Source: Flavobacteriales bacterium (GTDB lineage: Bacteria; Bacteroidota; Bacteroidia; UBA10329). From it: a stretch of DNA of 64,000 nucleotides. A program made the position numbers and the translations under genes. Numbering within the stretch: the stretch's first letter is position 1; the number at the start of each line of letters is the position of its first letter. Below, piece after piece: positions 33,652 to 42,392 of the stretch. The notes below the pieces were generated by a model that saw only the letters and a list, made by a program, of their open reading frames with translations, had not been told where the DNA came from and did no database searches. The stretch is taken from positions 1-64,000 of the forward strand of contig WGMW01000007.1 in NCBI GenBank assembly GCA_016124845.1, read 5' to 3'.

Positions 33652-35448
33652 TTAGGCGTTTACAGTTTTCAATTGATGAACAGAAACTGTCTCAGACGAT
33701 TTTCGGACCATCAAATAGAAATTATAGGCGAAAACCAAGTGAGATAAGAACATCAGAGACCCACCAACAGCTCGCCAGATCCAGTACTTTTTCATCAGGA
33801 TGACCGATTGAATGAACGGATGTCCATCCAACCAACTGATGCCTTTGAGTGTGCCTCCCGCCATCATCGAGATCATGTAAGCAAACAGTCCGATGAAGGC
33901 CATCCAGAAATGCGCACCCACCAATATCTGAGGTGGTTCTTTGCCGCGTAGCTTCGGTACAATGGTGTAAATGCATGCCCACAGTATGAAGGTGATGATG
34001 CCGTACATGGTCATGTGAGAATGGGCCACATTGAAGTCGGTGAAATGCCACACGTAATTAGTAAATCGGAATGCCTGAAAACTTCCCTGAGAGGATCCTA
34101 CAAAGTAGAAAACCACCCCTACCAAGAAGAAGGGTAGTACATAGCTTTTAGAAATATGGCTCCAACTTCCTCGCATGGTCATCAGAAAGTTGGTGCTTCC
34201 CGCAATAACTGGAATGAACATACCTGCACTAAATACAATGGCCACCGTCTGCAACCACCAGGGTAATGGGCTGAATACGAAATGGTGCGTGCCTATAAGT
34301 GTGTAGAACAACATTTGCGTCCAGAATGCTAACACACCTAAAGAGTAGGAGTAAATAGGCTTGTTGAGGGTAGAGGGCAGGTAATAATATGTAAGCCCCA
34401 AAGTGAAGGTCATGAACCACATGCCAACGCCTTGGTGCATGTAATATCCTTGAATGACGGTTTCGCCCAAACCGTTCTGGAACCAAGGCATGTAACCGAT
34501 AATGCTCAGAATGATGGTCCAACCGAGAGCGGCCAGAATAAACCAGTTAGAGATGTATATCTCAGAGATTTTTCGGCTGGCCACGGTACGGTAAAAATTT
34601 CGAAAAGTGAGAATGAGCCCCAAGGCAAAGAGCAACATGACCGGCCAGATGTATTCGCGGTATTCGCCACCACCGTTATTGATACCAGACATGAGACAGA
34701 GATTGCCAAGCAGAACTGAAAGGTTTATCAATCCGAAGGCAAGCCAAGAACGTTTGTAGCTGTGTAGGTTGATGTTTGAGGTTCGGGTGATCACGAAATG
34801 ACCAAGACCTATCATGGCCAAAGATCCCCATCCCCAGAATACGGTGTTTGTGTGTACTGGGCGTAATCTCCCGAACGAAAGCCAAGAAACGCTATCCAGC
34901 TCCGGCCAAACGAATTTCATTCCGAGGTATTGACCGATGGTGGTTCCGAAAACGAGCCAAAAAACAGCAGCACCCAAGTACCAGACAATCAATTTTGTGA
35001 GTTCTTCAGGTGTCTGAAGGTTGAGATCGGTCTTTTTTTTTTCGTCAAACAGCGGATTGTCCGGTTCGTTCTCTGCCCGTTTGATGAGACCTTGGTCGTC
35101 AGAAGCGGTCTGTTCGCCTCCAAGTTCAGATCCTTTTAATTTGTATTCAAGGGCTGCTTTTCTTTTAGAGAGAAGCTCATCGATTTCTGAGCCCTCCATC
35201 TCAAGAAGTTCTTTCTTGAATGCGAGTTTTGAAGTTTCATCGTCTTCTTTCTGAACCGTACGCAGATAGTTGCTCAATCGTGCAAGAACAATGATCACCG
35301 CAACCACTAAAACCAATGTTACGAGAATGATGGTGCCAATGATTCCAGGACTGGTGATCCAGTTTTCGGAAGTGACCTCTTGTGCTACCGAACGATTGGC
35401 TATTAGAAGTATGGCAGTTGCCAGAAGTGAGGAGAATGGTTTTTTCAT
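33652..35448 (-). CDS. ccoN: cbb3-type haem-copper oxidase catalytic subunit with N-terminal extension
   Basis: This 598-residue protein begins with a signal-like segment and one TM helix (35-56), then a charged ~85-residue linker, then a 12-helix CcoN-like core from about 150. Haem and copper ligands fit: H199 (low-spin haem), H338 (CuB), H388/H389, H476 and H478. Y382 lies 44 residues after H338, the same spacing as the cross-linked His207/Tyr251 pair I recall from Pseudomonas stutzeri CcoN, which favours O2 reduction over a NO reductase lacking Tyr. The N-terminal extension is not in standard CcoN. It heads the six-gene operon and follows the Rrf2 gene after 47 bases. Confidence 0.8.
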   Translation of the reverse strand: MKKPFSSLLATAILLIANRSVAQEVTSENWITSPGIIGTIILVTLVLVVAVIIVLARLSNYLRTVQKEDDETSKLAFKKELLEMEGSEIDELLSKRKAALEYKLKGSELGGEQTASDDQGLIKRAENEPDNPLFDEKKKTDLNLQTPEELTKLIVWYLGAAVFWLVFGTTIGQYLGMKFVWPELDSVSWLSFGRLRPVHTNTVFWGWGSLAMIGLGHFVITRTSNINLHSYKRSWLAFGLINLSVLLGNLCLMSGINNGGGEYREYIWPVMLLFALGLILTFRNFYRTVASRKISEIYISNWFILAALGWTIILSIIGYMPWFQNGLGETVIQGYYMHQGVGMWFMTFTLGLTYYYLPSTLNKPIYSYSLGVLAFWTQMLFYTLIGTHHFVFSPLPWWLQTVAIVFSAGMFIPVIAGSTNFLMTMRGSWSHISKSYVLPFFLVGVVFYFVGSSQGSFQAFRFTNYVWHFTDFNVAHSHMTMYGIITFILWACIYTIVPKLRGKEPPQILVGAHFWMAFIGLFAYMISMMAGGTLKGISWLDGHPFIQSVILMKKYWIWRAVGGSLMFLSHLVFAYNFYLMVRKSSETVSVHQLKTVNA

Positions 35449-35495
35449 ATCGGAATAAAAGACCTTTTTGTCTTATTTATGATTAAATTTTTTTT

Positions 35496-35930
35496 TTAGC
35501 GTTTGAGGCAGGTGATGCCATCCACAAGATCTGTTGTAAGTTGATCGAGAGTAGTGCTCTCCAGCATCTGCTTCAGCTCATTGCGAATTACCATGAACTG
35601 ATCGTGAAGTGGGCATGGCTTTTTCGCATTACATTTTTCCAAACCAAGTCCACAGCCATTGTAAATCGCATCTCCATCAATTGCATCAACAATCTGACTG
35701 AGCTTTACAGAATGCATCTGTTGGTCATCCACATCAAAACCGCCATGCAAACCTTTGGTGGAGCGCAACACGCCATTACGGGCCAGTTGTTGCAGAATTT
35801 TGGCTGTGAATGCTTCTGGCGAGCTAATACTGGAACTGATTTCCTTTAAACTGACCCGTTTGCCTTCGGCAGATTGCTGCGCAACGTAAAGCGTTGCCCG
35901 AATACCATATTCACATGCCTTAGAAAACAT
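35496..35930 (-). CDS. Rrf2-family Fe-S regulator, NsrR-like
   Basis: This 144-residue protein has an N-terminal winged helix (FSKACEYGIRATLYVAQQS; recognition region SPEAFTAKILQQLARNG) and wing STKGLHGGF. Three cysteines, C93, C100 and C106 (GCGLGLEKCNAKKPC), are placed as in NsrR/IscR and should hold an Fe-S cluster. NsrR senses NO. An 18-bp palindrome lies 43 bases upstream of its start and again in the ric promoter, so it probably represses itself and the NO-response genes. Genes downstream (cbb3-like operon) may be cotranscribed with it. Confidence 0.85.
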   Translation of the reverse strand: MFSKACEYGIRATLYVAQQSAEGKRVSLKEISSSISSPEAFTAKILQQLARNGVLRSTKGLHGGFDVDDQQMHSVKLSQIVDAIDGDAIYNGCGLGLEKCNAKKPCPLHDQFMVIRNELKQMLESTTLDQLTTDLVDGITCLKR

Positions 35931-35972
35931 TTGCTCGTTTTGGTGGTGGCAAATGTATCATCTCACATTTAA

Positions 35973-35990
35973 TCGGACAAATTTATCCGA
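35973..35990. promoter_or_regulatory. Rrf2-type operator TCGGACAAATTTATCCGA
   Basis: This 18-bp inverted repeat has arms TCGGA/TCCGA and matches the one at 31017-31034, including the flanks (TTAA before, ATAAT after). It lies between the nosY stop and the Rrf2 start, so autoregulation of the Rrf2/cbb3-like operon is the simplest reading. Confidence 0.65.
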
Positions 35991-36007
35991 ATAATTATTT
36001 TGATGTT

Positions 36008-36790
36008 TTAAAAATCCTTCCGTTTCGCTTTGCGAACGATAAGTGCTACAGGCGCGGCACACCAGATGAACAACAGCCCGAAACTCGCCAACATTCCGAA
36101 GGATGTACCGAAGAATTTCTGGAAGACCGCGCCCGTGTAACCGAGCAACACAGAAATATCGAGTTTGAGGATGATGAGAATCCTTGAAAGATCTATTGGG
36201 TTGAGCATGCTGGCAATGAGTGAGAATTTGTCGATGGGATAATCATCGAACATGACCAGCGAAATGAGGAACATGCCATCGTAAACCACGGCCAGGAAAA
36301 GCCAAAGGAGAATGGCCAGCCCGAAACCTTTGATCTTGTTGTCGTTGGCCAGACCGATATTGTAGGCCAACGCCACGAAGATGAATGTGAGCAGTGCGCC
36401 AACGATCAGCAGCAGCAGAAAACTGACCAACGAACCCGAACCGACCACGCCATAAATGGCAAATGGAATGCCCAATCCGAAAACAAGGCTGCCAGCAAGA
36501 GATAACGCCAACCCGAAATATTGCCCGAGAAAGATGGTGCTGCGTTTAAGCGGCTGCGCGAGCAACAACTCGGTGAATTCCTTGGAATTGTAATAGTACA
36601 TCACCCCGAAAATGGTGCCGATGAGCGGAGTGAGCACCACGATGATGTTCATCATGGTGATGATCGCTTTCGACACGTCATTGTTCAGGAACAGCAGCGC
36701 CATGCCCAGCAGCAGGTAGAACCCGAAATACACGAACGTCCAGCGGCTGCGCATCAGGTCGAAAAAGCTGTATGTCATGATCCTAAACAT
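36008..36790 (-). CDS. nosY: NosY, ABC permease for nitrous oxide reductase maturation
   Basis: This 260-residue protein has six TM helices and is of the ABC-2 type: FFDLMRSRWTFVYFGFYLLL at the N terminus, then KEFTELLLAQPLKRSTIFLGQY, the conserved coupling region. With NosF and NosD it forms the transporter needed to build the copper-sulfur centre of NosZ. Its start lies 54 bases after nosF, a gap filled by a G/C-rich repeat. It is the last gene of the nos operon. Confidence 0.88.
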   Translation of the reverse strand: MFRIMTYSFFDLMRSRWTFVYFGFYLLLGMALLFLNNDVSKAIITMMNIIVVLTPLIGTIFGVMYYYNSKEFTELLLAQPLKRSTIFLGQYFGLALSLAGSLVFGLGIPFAIYGVVGSGSLVSFLLLLIVGALLTFIFVALAYNIGLANDNKIKGFGLAILLWLFLAVVYDGMFLISLVMFDDYPIDKFSLIASMLNPIDLSRILIILKLDISVLLGYTGAVFQKFFGTSFGMLASFGLLFIWCAAPVALIVRKAKRKDF

Positions 36791-36843
36791 GCAAAGCCCC
36801 CTTTAATTCCCCCAAATGGGGAAGATCAATTTCCCAGTTTCCC
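36791..36843. repeat. Repeat between nosF and nosY
   Basis: A C-run/G-run stretch (GCCCCCTTTAATTCCCCCAAATGGGG near 36796, described in part) with the look of the 'ccccctaacccccaaaggggg' sequences dispersed in Bacteroidota. CCCC...GGGG can form a short hairpin. It may attenuate nosY relative to nosF. Confidence 0.5.
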
Positions 36844-37557
36844 TTATCCATCAACATGCTCGTTCTTAAGGATTTTGGCAATGGCGTGCTCCAGGTCCTG
36901 CTGCTCGGTCTTCTCCTGCAACGCGGCCACAGAACCTTTAAAGTAGATGCGGCCGTCCAACAGAAAAACCACCTCATCGGCCATTTCTTCCACAAAACTC
37001 ATGATGTGCGTAGTAATGAGAATGGTCTTGCCCGCTTCCTTCTCTTTGAGGATGAGTTCTTTGAGGTGAAGCAACGCTATTGGGTCGAGACCTGATGTCG
37101 GCTCATCCAAAATGATGAGGTTGCTGTTGAACATGAATGTGAGCACGATATTCACTTTCTGCTTGGTGCCGCCCGAAAGGTTGCCGAGTTTCTTTTGCAG
37201 AAAAGGCTCCAGCCCGAACAGGTGGATCAGTTCTTCATCGCGGGTTGAAGTATCCCGCAGCTGCTTGACCAGTTTCAGCAACTCGGAAACCGTAAGATTG
37301 GACGGGAAATTGGCGATCTGAGGCAGGTAGTCGATGTTGCCACGGTATTGCCATTCTTTCAAGATAGGCTTTCCGTCAATTGAAATACTTCCCTTATTGG
37401 GCACCACCATTCCAAGAATGCTTTTGATGAGCGTGGTCTTTCCCGAACCGTTAGGACCGAGTATGACGAAAATGCCACCTGCATCAATGGTCAGGTCAAG
37501 GCCATCGAGCACGGTCAGTTTGCCGAACGATTTATGCAATGCTTCAACGCGAATCAT
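36844..37557 (-). CDS. nosF: NosF, ABC ATPase for nitrous oxide reductase maturation
   Basis: This 237-residue ATPase shows Walker A GPNGSGKTT (about 35-43), signature LSGGTKQKVNI, Walker B LIILDEPTSGLD and the switch histidine in ILITTHIMSFVEE. It powers the NosFY transporter that delivers a sulfur species for the CuZ site. The start overlaps the nosD stop by four bases. Complete. Confidence 0.92.
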   Translation of the reverse strand: MIRVEALHKSFGKLTVLDGLDLTIDAGGIFVILGPNGSGKTTLIKSILGMVVPNKGSISIDGKPILKEWQYRGNIDYLPQIANFPSNLTVSELLKLVKQLRDTSTRDEELIHLFGLEPFLQKKLGNLSGGTKQKVNIVLTFMFNSNLIILDEPTSGLDPIALLHLKELILKEKEAGKTILITTHIMSFVEEMADEVVFLLDGRIYFKGSVAALQEKTEQQDLEHAIAKILKNEHVDG

Positions 37558-38780
37558 GGTATCAATCTCATTTTGGGCGAATTGTCAACCAATTCATCTG
37601 GCGTAAAGACAGGCGAGACCTTTTCCGAAAAATTGATGATGTCCACGAAAAGGCTTCGTAGCAAAACGATGGTCTCCGGGGTGCGGTTCACGATGTAGGA
37701 GAACAGCTTTACAGGCCGGTAGGGTACATCGCCCGTTCCATCCTTATCGAGGTCGTAACCTGTGTACTCGCTCCAATAATTGCCCGTAAAACGGTTGTCG
37801 TTCAACTGGCTGTTGTAGGAAACATCAAAGGCATTCGAACTGAAATTATTGGCCTCAAAAATGTTGGCGTAGCAAGCCCCCGCGATCTTTACTGCCCAAC
37901 CGTTTGCCTTCAGCGTGTTGTTCCGATAATTGACCCGTGTGGATCCTTCGGCATTGATGGCGATCGTATTCTCAATGAAATCGTTGTCAATGATCTCTGC
38001 ATCATAGATCTCCTTCAGCAGCAGACCGTAGGACGCGGATCCCCAGTTCTTGATGAATTTGTTGCGCCTCATCTCAATGAACTTGCTGAACATGACCGCC
38101 ACGCCCGCGCCATTGTCGTGGAATGTGTTGTCAGTATAGACATCATGGTTGCTGAACATGAAATGCAGCCCGTACCGAAAATTGTGCTCGCTGAGGTTGT
38201 TGGTGATGGTGCTCTCTTTCACAAATTCGAAATAGATACCGTCACGCAGGTGGAACAGGTGGTTGTTGTCAATGCGGATGTTGTCGCAGTTCCAAAGGTG
38301 AATGCCGTTGCCAGAGTTCACTTCTTCTGTCCCGACACCATTCACCGTGTTGTTTCGGATCAGGCCGTTGCCCGATTTCTCCACAAGAATGCCGAAAAAT
38401 GCGGCTTCGAGTACACAGTTTTCAATGGTAAAGTGATGGATTCTGTGCAGGTAAATGGCAGCAAAATCCTTCGTGAAGCTGACACCGACATTCTCCAGTT
38501 TGAATCCTGAAATGGAAACATGGTCGCTTGCCACTTTGATGATGTATGATCGCTGCTCGCCATCAATGGTCACATCGCCATCTGCTTTCAGCGAAATGGG
38601 ACGGTCAATGGTGATGTCGTGCTCGGCATAAGTTCCCGTTTTCACCCGCACCACATCGCCACTGTCGGCCACATAAATGGCCTGTTGGATGGATGTGTAT
38701 TGACAGGACGGACAGACATTGATCATCTTTCCAAGACACACCATGGGCAACAGGGACAATATGAGGATGGCGCGGAACAT
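37554..38780 (-). CDS. nosD: NosD, periplasmic copper-site maturation protein
   Basis: This 408-residue protein has a signal peptide (MFRAILILSLLPMVCLG). It forms a right-handed parallel beta-helix of repeats around 'x-N-x-I-x-x-N' (RIDNNHLFHLRDGIYFEF, NNLSEHNFRYGLHFMFSNHD). The NosD end motif NYWSEYTGYDLDKDGTGDVPY is present. It works with NosFY in assembly of CuZ in NosZ. It begins five bases after the nosL stop. Confidence 0.92.
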   Translation of the reverse strand: MFRAILILSLLPMVCLGKMINVCPSCQYTSIQQAIYVADSGDVVRVKTGTYAEHDITIDRPISLKADGDVTIDGEQRSYIIKVASDHVSISGFKLENVGVSFTKDFAAIYLHRIHHFTIENCVLEAAFFGILVEKSGNGLIRNNTVNGVGTEEVNSGNGIHLWNCDNIRIDNNHLFHLRDGIYFEFVKESTITNNLSEHNFRYGLHFMFSNHDVYTDNTFHDNGAGVAVMFSKFIEMRRNKFIKNWGSASYGLLLKEIYDAEIIDNDFIENTIAINAEGSTRVNYRNNTLKANGWAVKIAGACYANIFEANNFSSNAFDVSYNSQLNDNRFTGNYWSEYTGYDLDKDGTGDVPYRPVKLFSYIVNRTPETIVLLRSLFVDIINFSEKVSPVFTPDELVDNSPKMRLIP

Positions 38781-38784
38781 CGGC

Positions 38785-39219
38785 TTACAGTTCGTACTTG
38801 GTTTTTAGTTCTTTCCAAGAAAAAAGCTCTCCCGATTCCTCCTTTTGCGTAGCCACCGCATCTTCCTTTTCAGCGAATCCTGAAAGGAAACCGCCCATGG
38901 GGCTTGGAATGTTCTCGCTGATCAGGTACGTGGCGCTTTTAGCATCGGTCAGATTGCCCGGATCGGCATAATTGCAGACCAGCGTCAGCTTGATCGGTGC
39001 TTCATCAAAGCCTTTCATCGCATTGAGCAGGCATTCGACCGAATCGAACTTGTAGCACTTGCCTTTTGTGGTGACGAACTCAGCGGCATGCTGGCTGTCA
39101 ACGATGTTCATCTTGCAGAAATGACAGGCATCGGAACCATAGTTGATCGGCTGCGGTTCGACCGAACACGCGGTCAGGAACAGCGTCAGAATAAGTGCGT
39201 ATGTCGGATGGTTTTTCAT
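38785..39219 (-). CDS. nosL: NosL, copper chaperone lipoprotein
   Basis: This 144-residue lipoprotein starts MKNHPTYALILTLFLTAC (lipobox cysteine C18). The NosL copper motif CHFCKMNIVD and the later KCYKFDSVECLLNAM and MGGFLSGFAEKEDA regions are present. NosL binds Cu(I) and supplies it to NosZ. The ATG at 39219 gives the lipoprotein signal; the longer frame to 39258 is rejected. It lies seven bases after the upstream membrane protein. Confidence 0.88.
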   Translation of the reverse strand: MKNHPTYALILTLFLTACSVEPQPINYGSDACHFCKMNIVDSQHAAEFVTTKGKCYKFDSVECLLNAMKGFDEAPIKLTLVCNYADPGNLTDAKSATYLISENIPSPMGGFLSGFAEKEDAVATQKEESGELFSWKELKTKYEL

Positions 39220-39226
39220 GGTGTTT

Positions 39227-39817
39227 TTATAATGGTGGGAACTTATGACCTGCTTCATATCGGCCGACCCAATAGGCTACGATACTGAGCACCATTCCTA
39301 AAAAGAGGACGTAAGCACCAATGGCAGGGAGCGATGTGGCCTGAAAATTCAGGATGGTCTGTGTTCCGATCAATGGCGGCTGGTATGTGATCAGTTTGCC
39401 TGCTTCGTCCATGAACTTGATGGCAGCCTTCGGGTTAAGACTGGTTCCGTAATCATACTCCCATTTGTAGAAATCATACATGCCGAAGCACCCTAATATG
39501 GCTGAGACCCAGAACCAAATAAGAAACAGAAAACGATTGCCGATCAGCCCGATCACCACACCAAGCAGGATCATTCCGCCAACAATCCATGGAAAGAACT
39601 CGAATTCGGGAATCGTCTCAGGAATCATCTTCATTCCCACATAATGGTTCATCAGGTTGATGCTCTGCAGGTCGCCATCGATCTTTGTGATGAAGATGCG
39701 CATCTCCAATGGGTCTGGATATTGCGGAGCGCTCAGTTGGATGGTCCACATGGGGAGGAAGAAAAGGATTAAGGGCAAAAGCGCAGCCACTATCATGATG
39801 ATCTTTGAAGTTTTCAT
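39227..39817 (-). CDS. Membrane protein of the nos cluster
   Basis: This 196-residue protein has four TM helices (about 5-25, 75-95, 98-118 and 165-187) and a periplasmic loop after the first that contains SAPQYPDPLEM. A protein of this type commonly sits between nosZ and nosL in Bacteroidota clade II clusters; its role is unknown. The ATG at 39817 (MKTSKIIMIVAALLPL) fits a membrane N terminus. It lies 99 bases after nosZ. Confidence 0.7.
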   Translation of the reverse strand: MKTSKIIMIVAALLPLILFFLPMWTIQLSAPQYPDPLEMRIFITKIDGDLQSINLMNHYVGMKMIPETIPEFEFFPWIVGGMILLGVVIGLIGNRFLFLIWFWVSAILGCFGMYDFYKWEYDYGTSLNPKAAIKFMDEAGKLITYQPPLIGTQTILNFQATSLPAIGAYVLFLGMVLSIVAYWVGRYEAGHKFPPL

Positions 39818-39916
39818 TGTCTTTTCAGTTTTCCTGGATGAATGTTCGAGGAAAAGAACGGGCAGTTTTTCACGCTGCCCGATCTCTCTCATAAACCATG
39901 CGGGTATTCGATCAAC

Positions 39917-41881
39917 CTATTCTCCATCAAGCGACCACGAAAGGGCTGTGCTTGATCCCGCAGGAGAGACTCTTATGTAACCTTGCATTTCCTGATGCAG
40001 GGCCGAGCAGAAGTCTGTGCAATAGAACGGCCACACGCCCACCTGCTTCGGTTCCCACACCAGTGTTTCGGTCTGGCCTGGCATAATGAGCAGTTCAGAA
40101 TTGTTGGCACCGATCATTGCAAAACCATGCGGCACATCATAATCCTGCTCCAAATTGGTTACATGGAAATAAACCTTGTCTCCAACCTTTACACCTTCAA
40201 TGTTGTCTGGCGCAAAGTGGCTACGTATAGTGGTCAGGTAAATGTGTACATCCTTGCCATTTCGCTCCACTCTCGATTCCTTCTCGCTTTTAGCGGCATA
40301 AGGATGCTTGTTGTCTTCCAACTTGTAGATCTTCTGTTGGTTTGGTTGGATGAGTTCGGCAGGGCAGCCCGCTGCGTAGTGTGGCTCACCGATGGTGGGG
40401 AAGTCGCTCAGCAGCTCCATCTTCTCGCCAGTAATGTCATACAATTGGGCAGACTGACAGAGTTCTGGACCCGTGGGCAGATAACGGTCTTTTGTGATCT
40501 TGTTCATGGCCAACAGATACTTGCCCCATGGTTTTTGCGAGTTGCCGCCAGGAATCATCAGGTGACCAGGAGAATAATAGGTCGGCTTTCGGTCCACCAC
40601 TTCCCAAGTTCCAACTTTCCATTTGACAACCTCAGACGAGATGAAGAACGTGGTATATCCATATCCGTTATTGTCAAACTCGGTGTGCAATGGCCCGAGA
40701 CCAGGCTGCACAACGGTGCCACCAAGCACATCCTCAAAGTTGATGATGGGAATGCCGTAGGCTTCACCACTGAACTTCTCGTTCTTGATGGCATCCAGCA
40801 TTTTGGTGAATGAGTGTGCCGTAACATTGGCAGAGAGCTTTCCGCTACCCACGATGTATTCTCCTGTGGGATCCACATCACAACCGTGCGGTGATTTCGG
40901 GGTGGGAAGGAAATAGACCAGTCCCGGACATTCGGCAGGATCCAGCACCTTGACATCTTTCTCCATGGTCGATGTGGCCATCTGTGTTCCCTCATCATAG
41001 ATGTTGTGGGCATACTTGGCGGGCATGGTCTTGAACTTGCCCTCCTTGATGTATTCCTCGGCCTTTTTCCAGTTCACCGCTGCAATGAAATCCTTGTCGT
41101 TCTGAGACGCGTTGACCTCCAGCAGACTTGCAGCCTCTTCAGAGTTGTAGGTGGTGAAGAAGAACCAACCGTGCGATTTTCCACGACCAGGATGTGCTTT
41201 GTCGTAATCGAATCCCGGCATCATTATCTGGAATGAAAGATCCATCTCACCTGTTTCCTGATCCACTTTCAAGAAAGAGAGCATTCCCTTAAAGTTGCCC
41301 TTGTATTCGCTGATCGGCATGTCCTTCTGAGGAACGGGAACCGAGAAACGTGTTCCAGCGATCACATATTCCGTATTGTCCGTCACGTAGGATGAACTGT
41401 GGTTTCCCGCACAGTTGGGAATCTCAATGATCTCGGTGGTTTCGAACGTTTTCAGATCGATGCGTGCAATACGTGGCGTGTTGTTTCCATTAATGAAACA
41501 CCAGCGTCCATCAATCACTCCTTTGGTCTGCGAAAGATCCGGATGGTGAGCGTCATCCCATGGAATGAAACCGTATGATGTATTGAGCATAGGCTTGGTT
41601 TCCTCGTTGTATCCATAGGCCTTCTCCGCATCCTGCGAGAACACCGGGATCACCTTGAAAAGTCGGCCGGAAGGAAGTCCATAGACCGAAAGTTGACCGC
41701 TGAATCCTCCTGATATGAAGGCATAGAACTCATCGTATTCGCCTGGTGCCACGTACACTTTTTCGGCATTCTTGCCAGATAGCGCTCCACCTGAGTCACC
41801 GCCTTTCTTTGCACCTCCGCAACTTATCAGCATCGTGGTGCTGATGGCCACGGCCGTTATTGAAAAGATCGTCTTTTTCAT
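39917..41881 (-). CDS. nosZ: Nitrous oxide reductase, clade II, lipoprotein type
   Basis: NosZ reduces N2O to N2, the last step of denitrification. This 654-residue protein begins MKKTIFSITAVAISTTMLISC, a Sec-type lipoprotein signal rather than a Tat signal, typical of clade II. The seven-bladed propeller supplies the CuZ histidines in DDAHHPDL, CAGNHSS, GKSHGWFF, SPHGCDVDP, GPLHTEFD and GEPHYAAG. The C-terminal cupredoxin has the CuA set: DVPHGFAM plus C621, C625, H629 and M632. All ligands seen. The ATG at 41881 is preferred; it is 29 bases after the cytochrome gene. Confidence 0.95.
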   Translation of the reverse strand: MKKTIFSITAVAISTTMLISCGGAKKGGDSGGALSGKNAEKVYVAPGEYDEFYAFISGGFSGQLSVYGLPSGRLFKVIPVFSQDAEKAYGYNEETKPMLNTSYGFIPWDDAHHPDLSQTKGVIDGRWCFINGNNTPRIARIDLKTFETTEIIEIPNCAGNHSSSYVTDNTEYVIAGTRFSVPVPQKDMPISEYKGNFKGMLSFLKVDQETGEMDLSFQIMMPGFDYDKAHPGRGKSHGWFFFTTYNSEEAASLLEVNASQNDKDFIAAVNWKKAEEYIKEGKFKTMPAKYAHNIYDEGTQMATSTMEKDVKVLDPAECPGLVYFLPTPKSPHGCDVDPTGEYIVGSGKLSANVTAHSFTKMLDAIKNEKFSGEAYGIPIINFEDVLGGTVVQPGLGPLHTEFDNNGYGYTTFFISSEVVKWKVGTWEVVDRKPTYYSPGHLMIPGGNSQKPWGKYLLAMNKITKDRYLPTGPELCQSAQLYDITGEKMELLSDFPTIGEPHYAAGCPAELIQPNQQKIYKLEDNKHPYAAKSEKESRVERNGKDVHIYLTTIRSHFAPDNIEGVKVGDKVYFHVTNLEQDYDVPHGFAMIGANNSELLIMPGQTETLVWEPKQVGVWPFYCTDFCSALHQEMQGYIRVSPAGSSTALSWSLDGE

Positions 41882-41910
41882 TTTATCTCGTTTTTGAAGT
41901 TTTGGTCTGT

Positions 41911-42372
41911 TCATTTAAGTGTTCGGAAATATTCAAGGACGCTTCTGGCTTCTTCCTCTGTCAAGTTCTGGTTGGCCATGGGCGACATGTATTCTGCCAG
42001 CAGTGCTTTGGCCGTTTCGTTGTCCTTTACCATGACCTCAGGGTTCAGGATCATGTTCATGATCCACTCCGGCTCTCTTCGGTTCACCACGCCTGTCAGG
42101 TCGGGTCCCACAAAGCGTTTCCCTATCTTATGGCAGGCGGTGCATTTGGCCTCAAAGGTTTCCTTTCCCTTGGCGGCCAATGCCTCGTCTATGGTTTCAG
42201 GAATGTCTACCTTTTTGACCGGGCCTATTCCAAGGTCCTTTCCGGCAGGCTCTTCCTTTTTTAACATTGATTCGGGTTTGGTGCCCGGAGGTGCCTCTCT
42301 GGTTTCACCACTACCGCATCCAACGATGGTGGCTACAAGTGCAACTGCTACTATTGAACTTATGGTTCTCAT
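41911..42372 (-). CDS. Monohaem cytochrome c lipoprotein of the nos cluster
   Basis: This 153-residue protein has a lipobox (VATIVGC, C19) and a single cytochrome c domain with haem motif CTACH (KCTACHKIGKRFVGPDL) and an axial methionine probably in EYMSPMANQNL. It is the likely electron donor to NosZ in the periplasm. It lies 20 bases after the fasciclin gene and directly before nosZ, as in other Bacteroidota nos operons. Confidence 0.85.
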   Translation of the reverse strand: MRTISSIVAVALVATIVGCGSGETREAPPGTKPESMLKKEEPAGKDLGIGPVKKVDIPETIDEALAAKGKETFEAKCTACHKIGKRFVGPDLTGVVNRREPEWIMNMILNPEVMVKDNETAKALLAEYMSPMANQNLTEEEARSVLEYFRTLK

Positions 42373-42392
42373 GATTTTTTGTTTTTATGTGT

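Noticed and set aside
33652-35448. Calling the haem-copper subunit a nitric oxide reductase
   Set aside because: The active-site Tyr is kept at the cbb3 spacing; the NO context alone is not enough.
35449-35490. Third Rrf2-type operator before the cbb3-like gene
   Set aside because: Only a weak AAGAC...GTCTT symmetry; it lacks the TCGGA/TCCGA arms.
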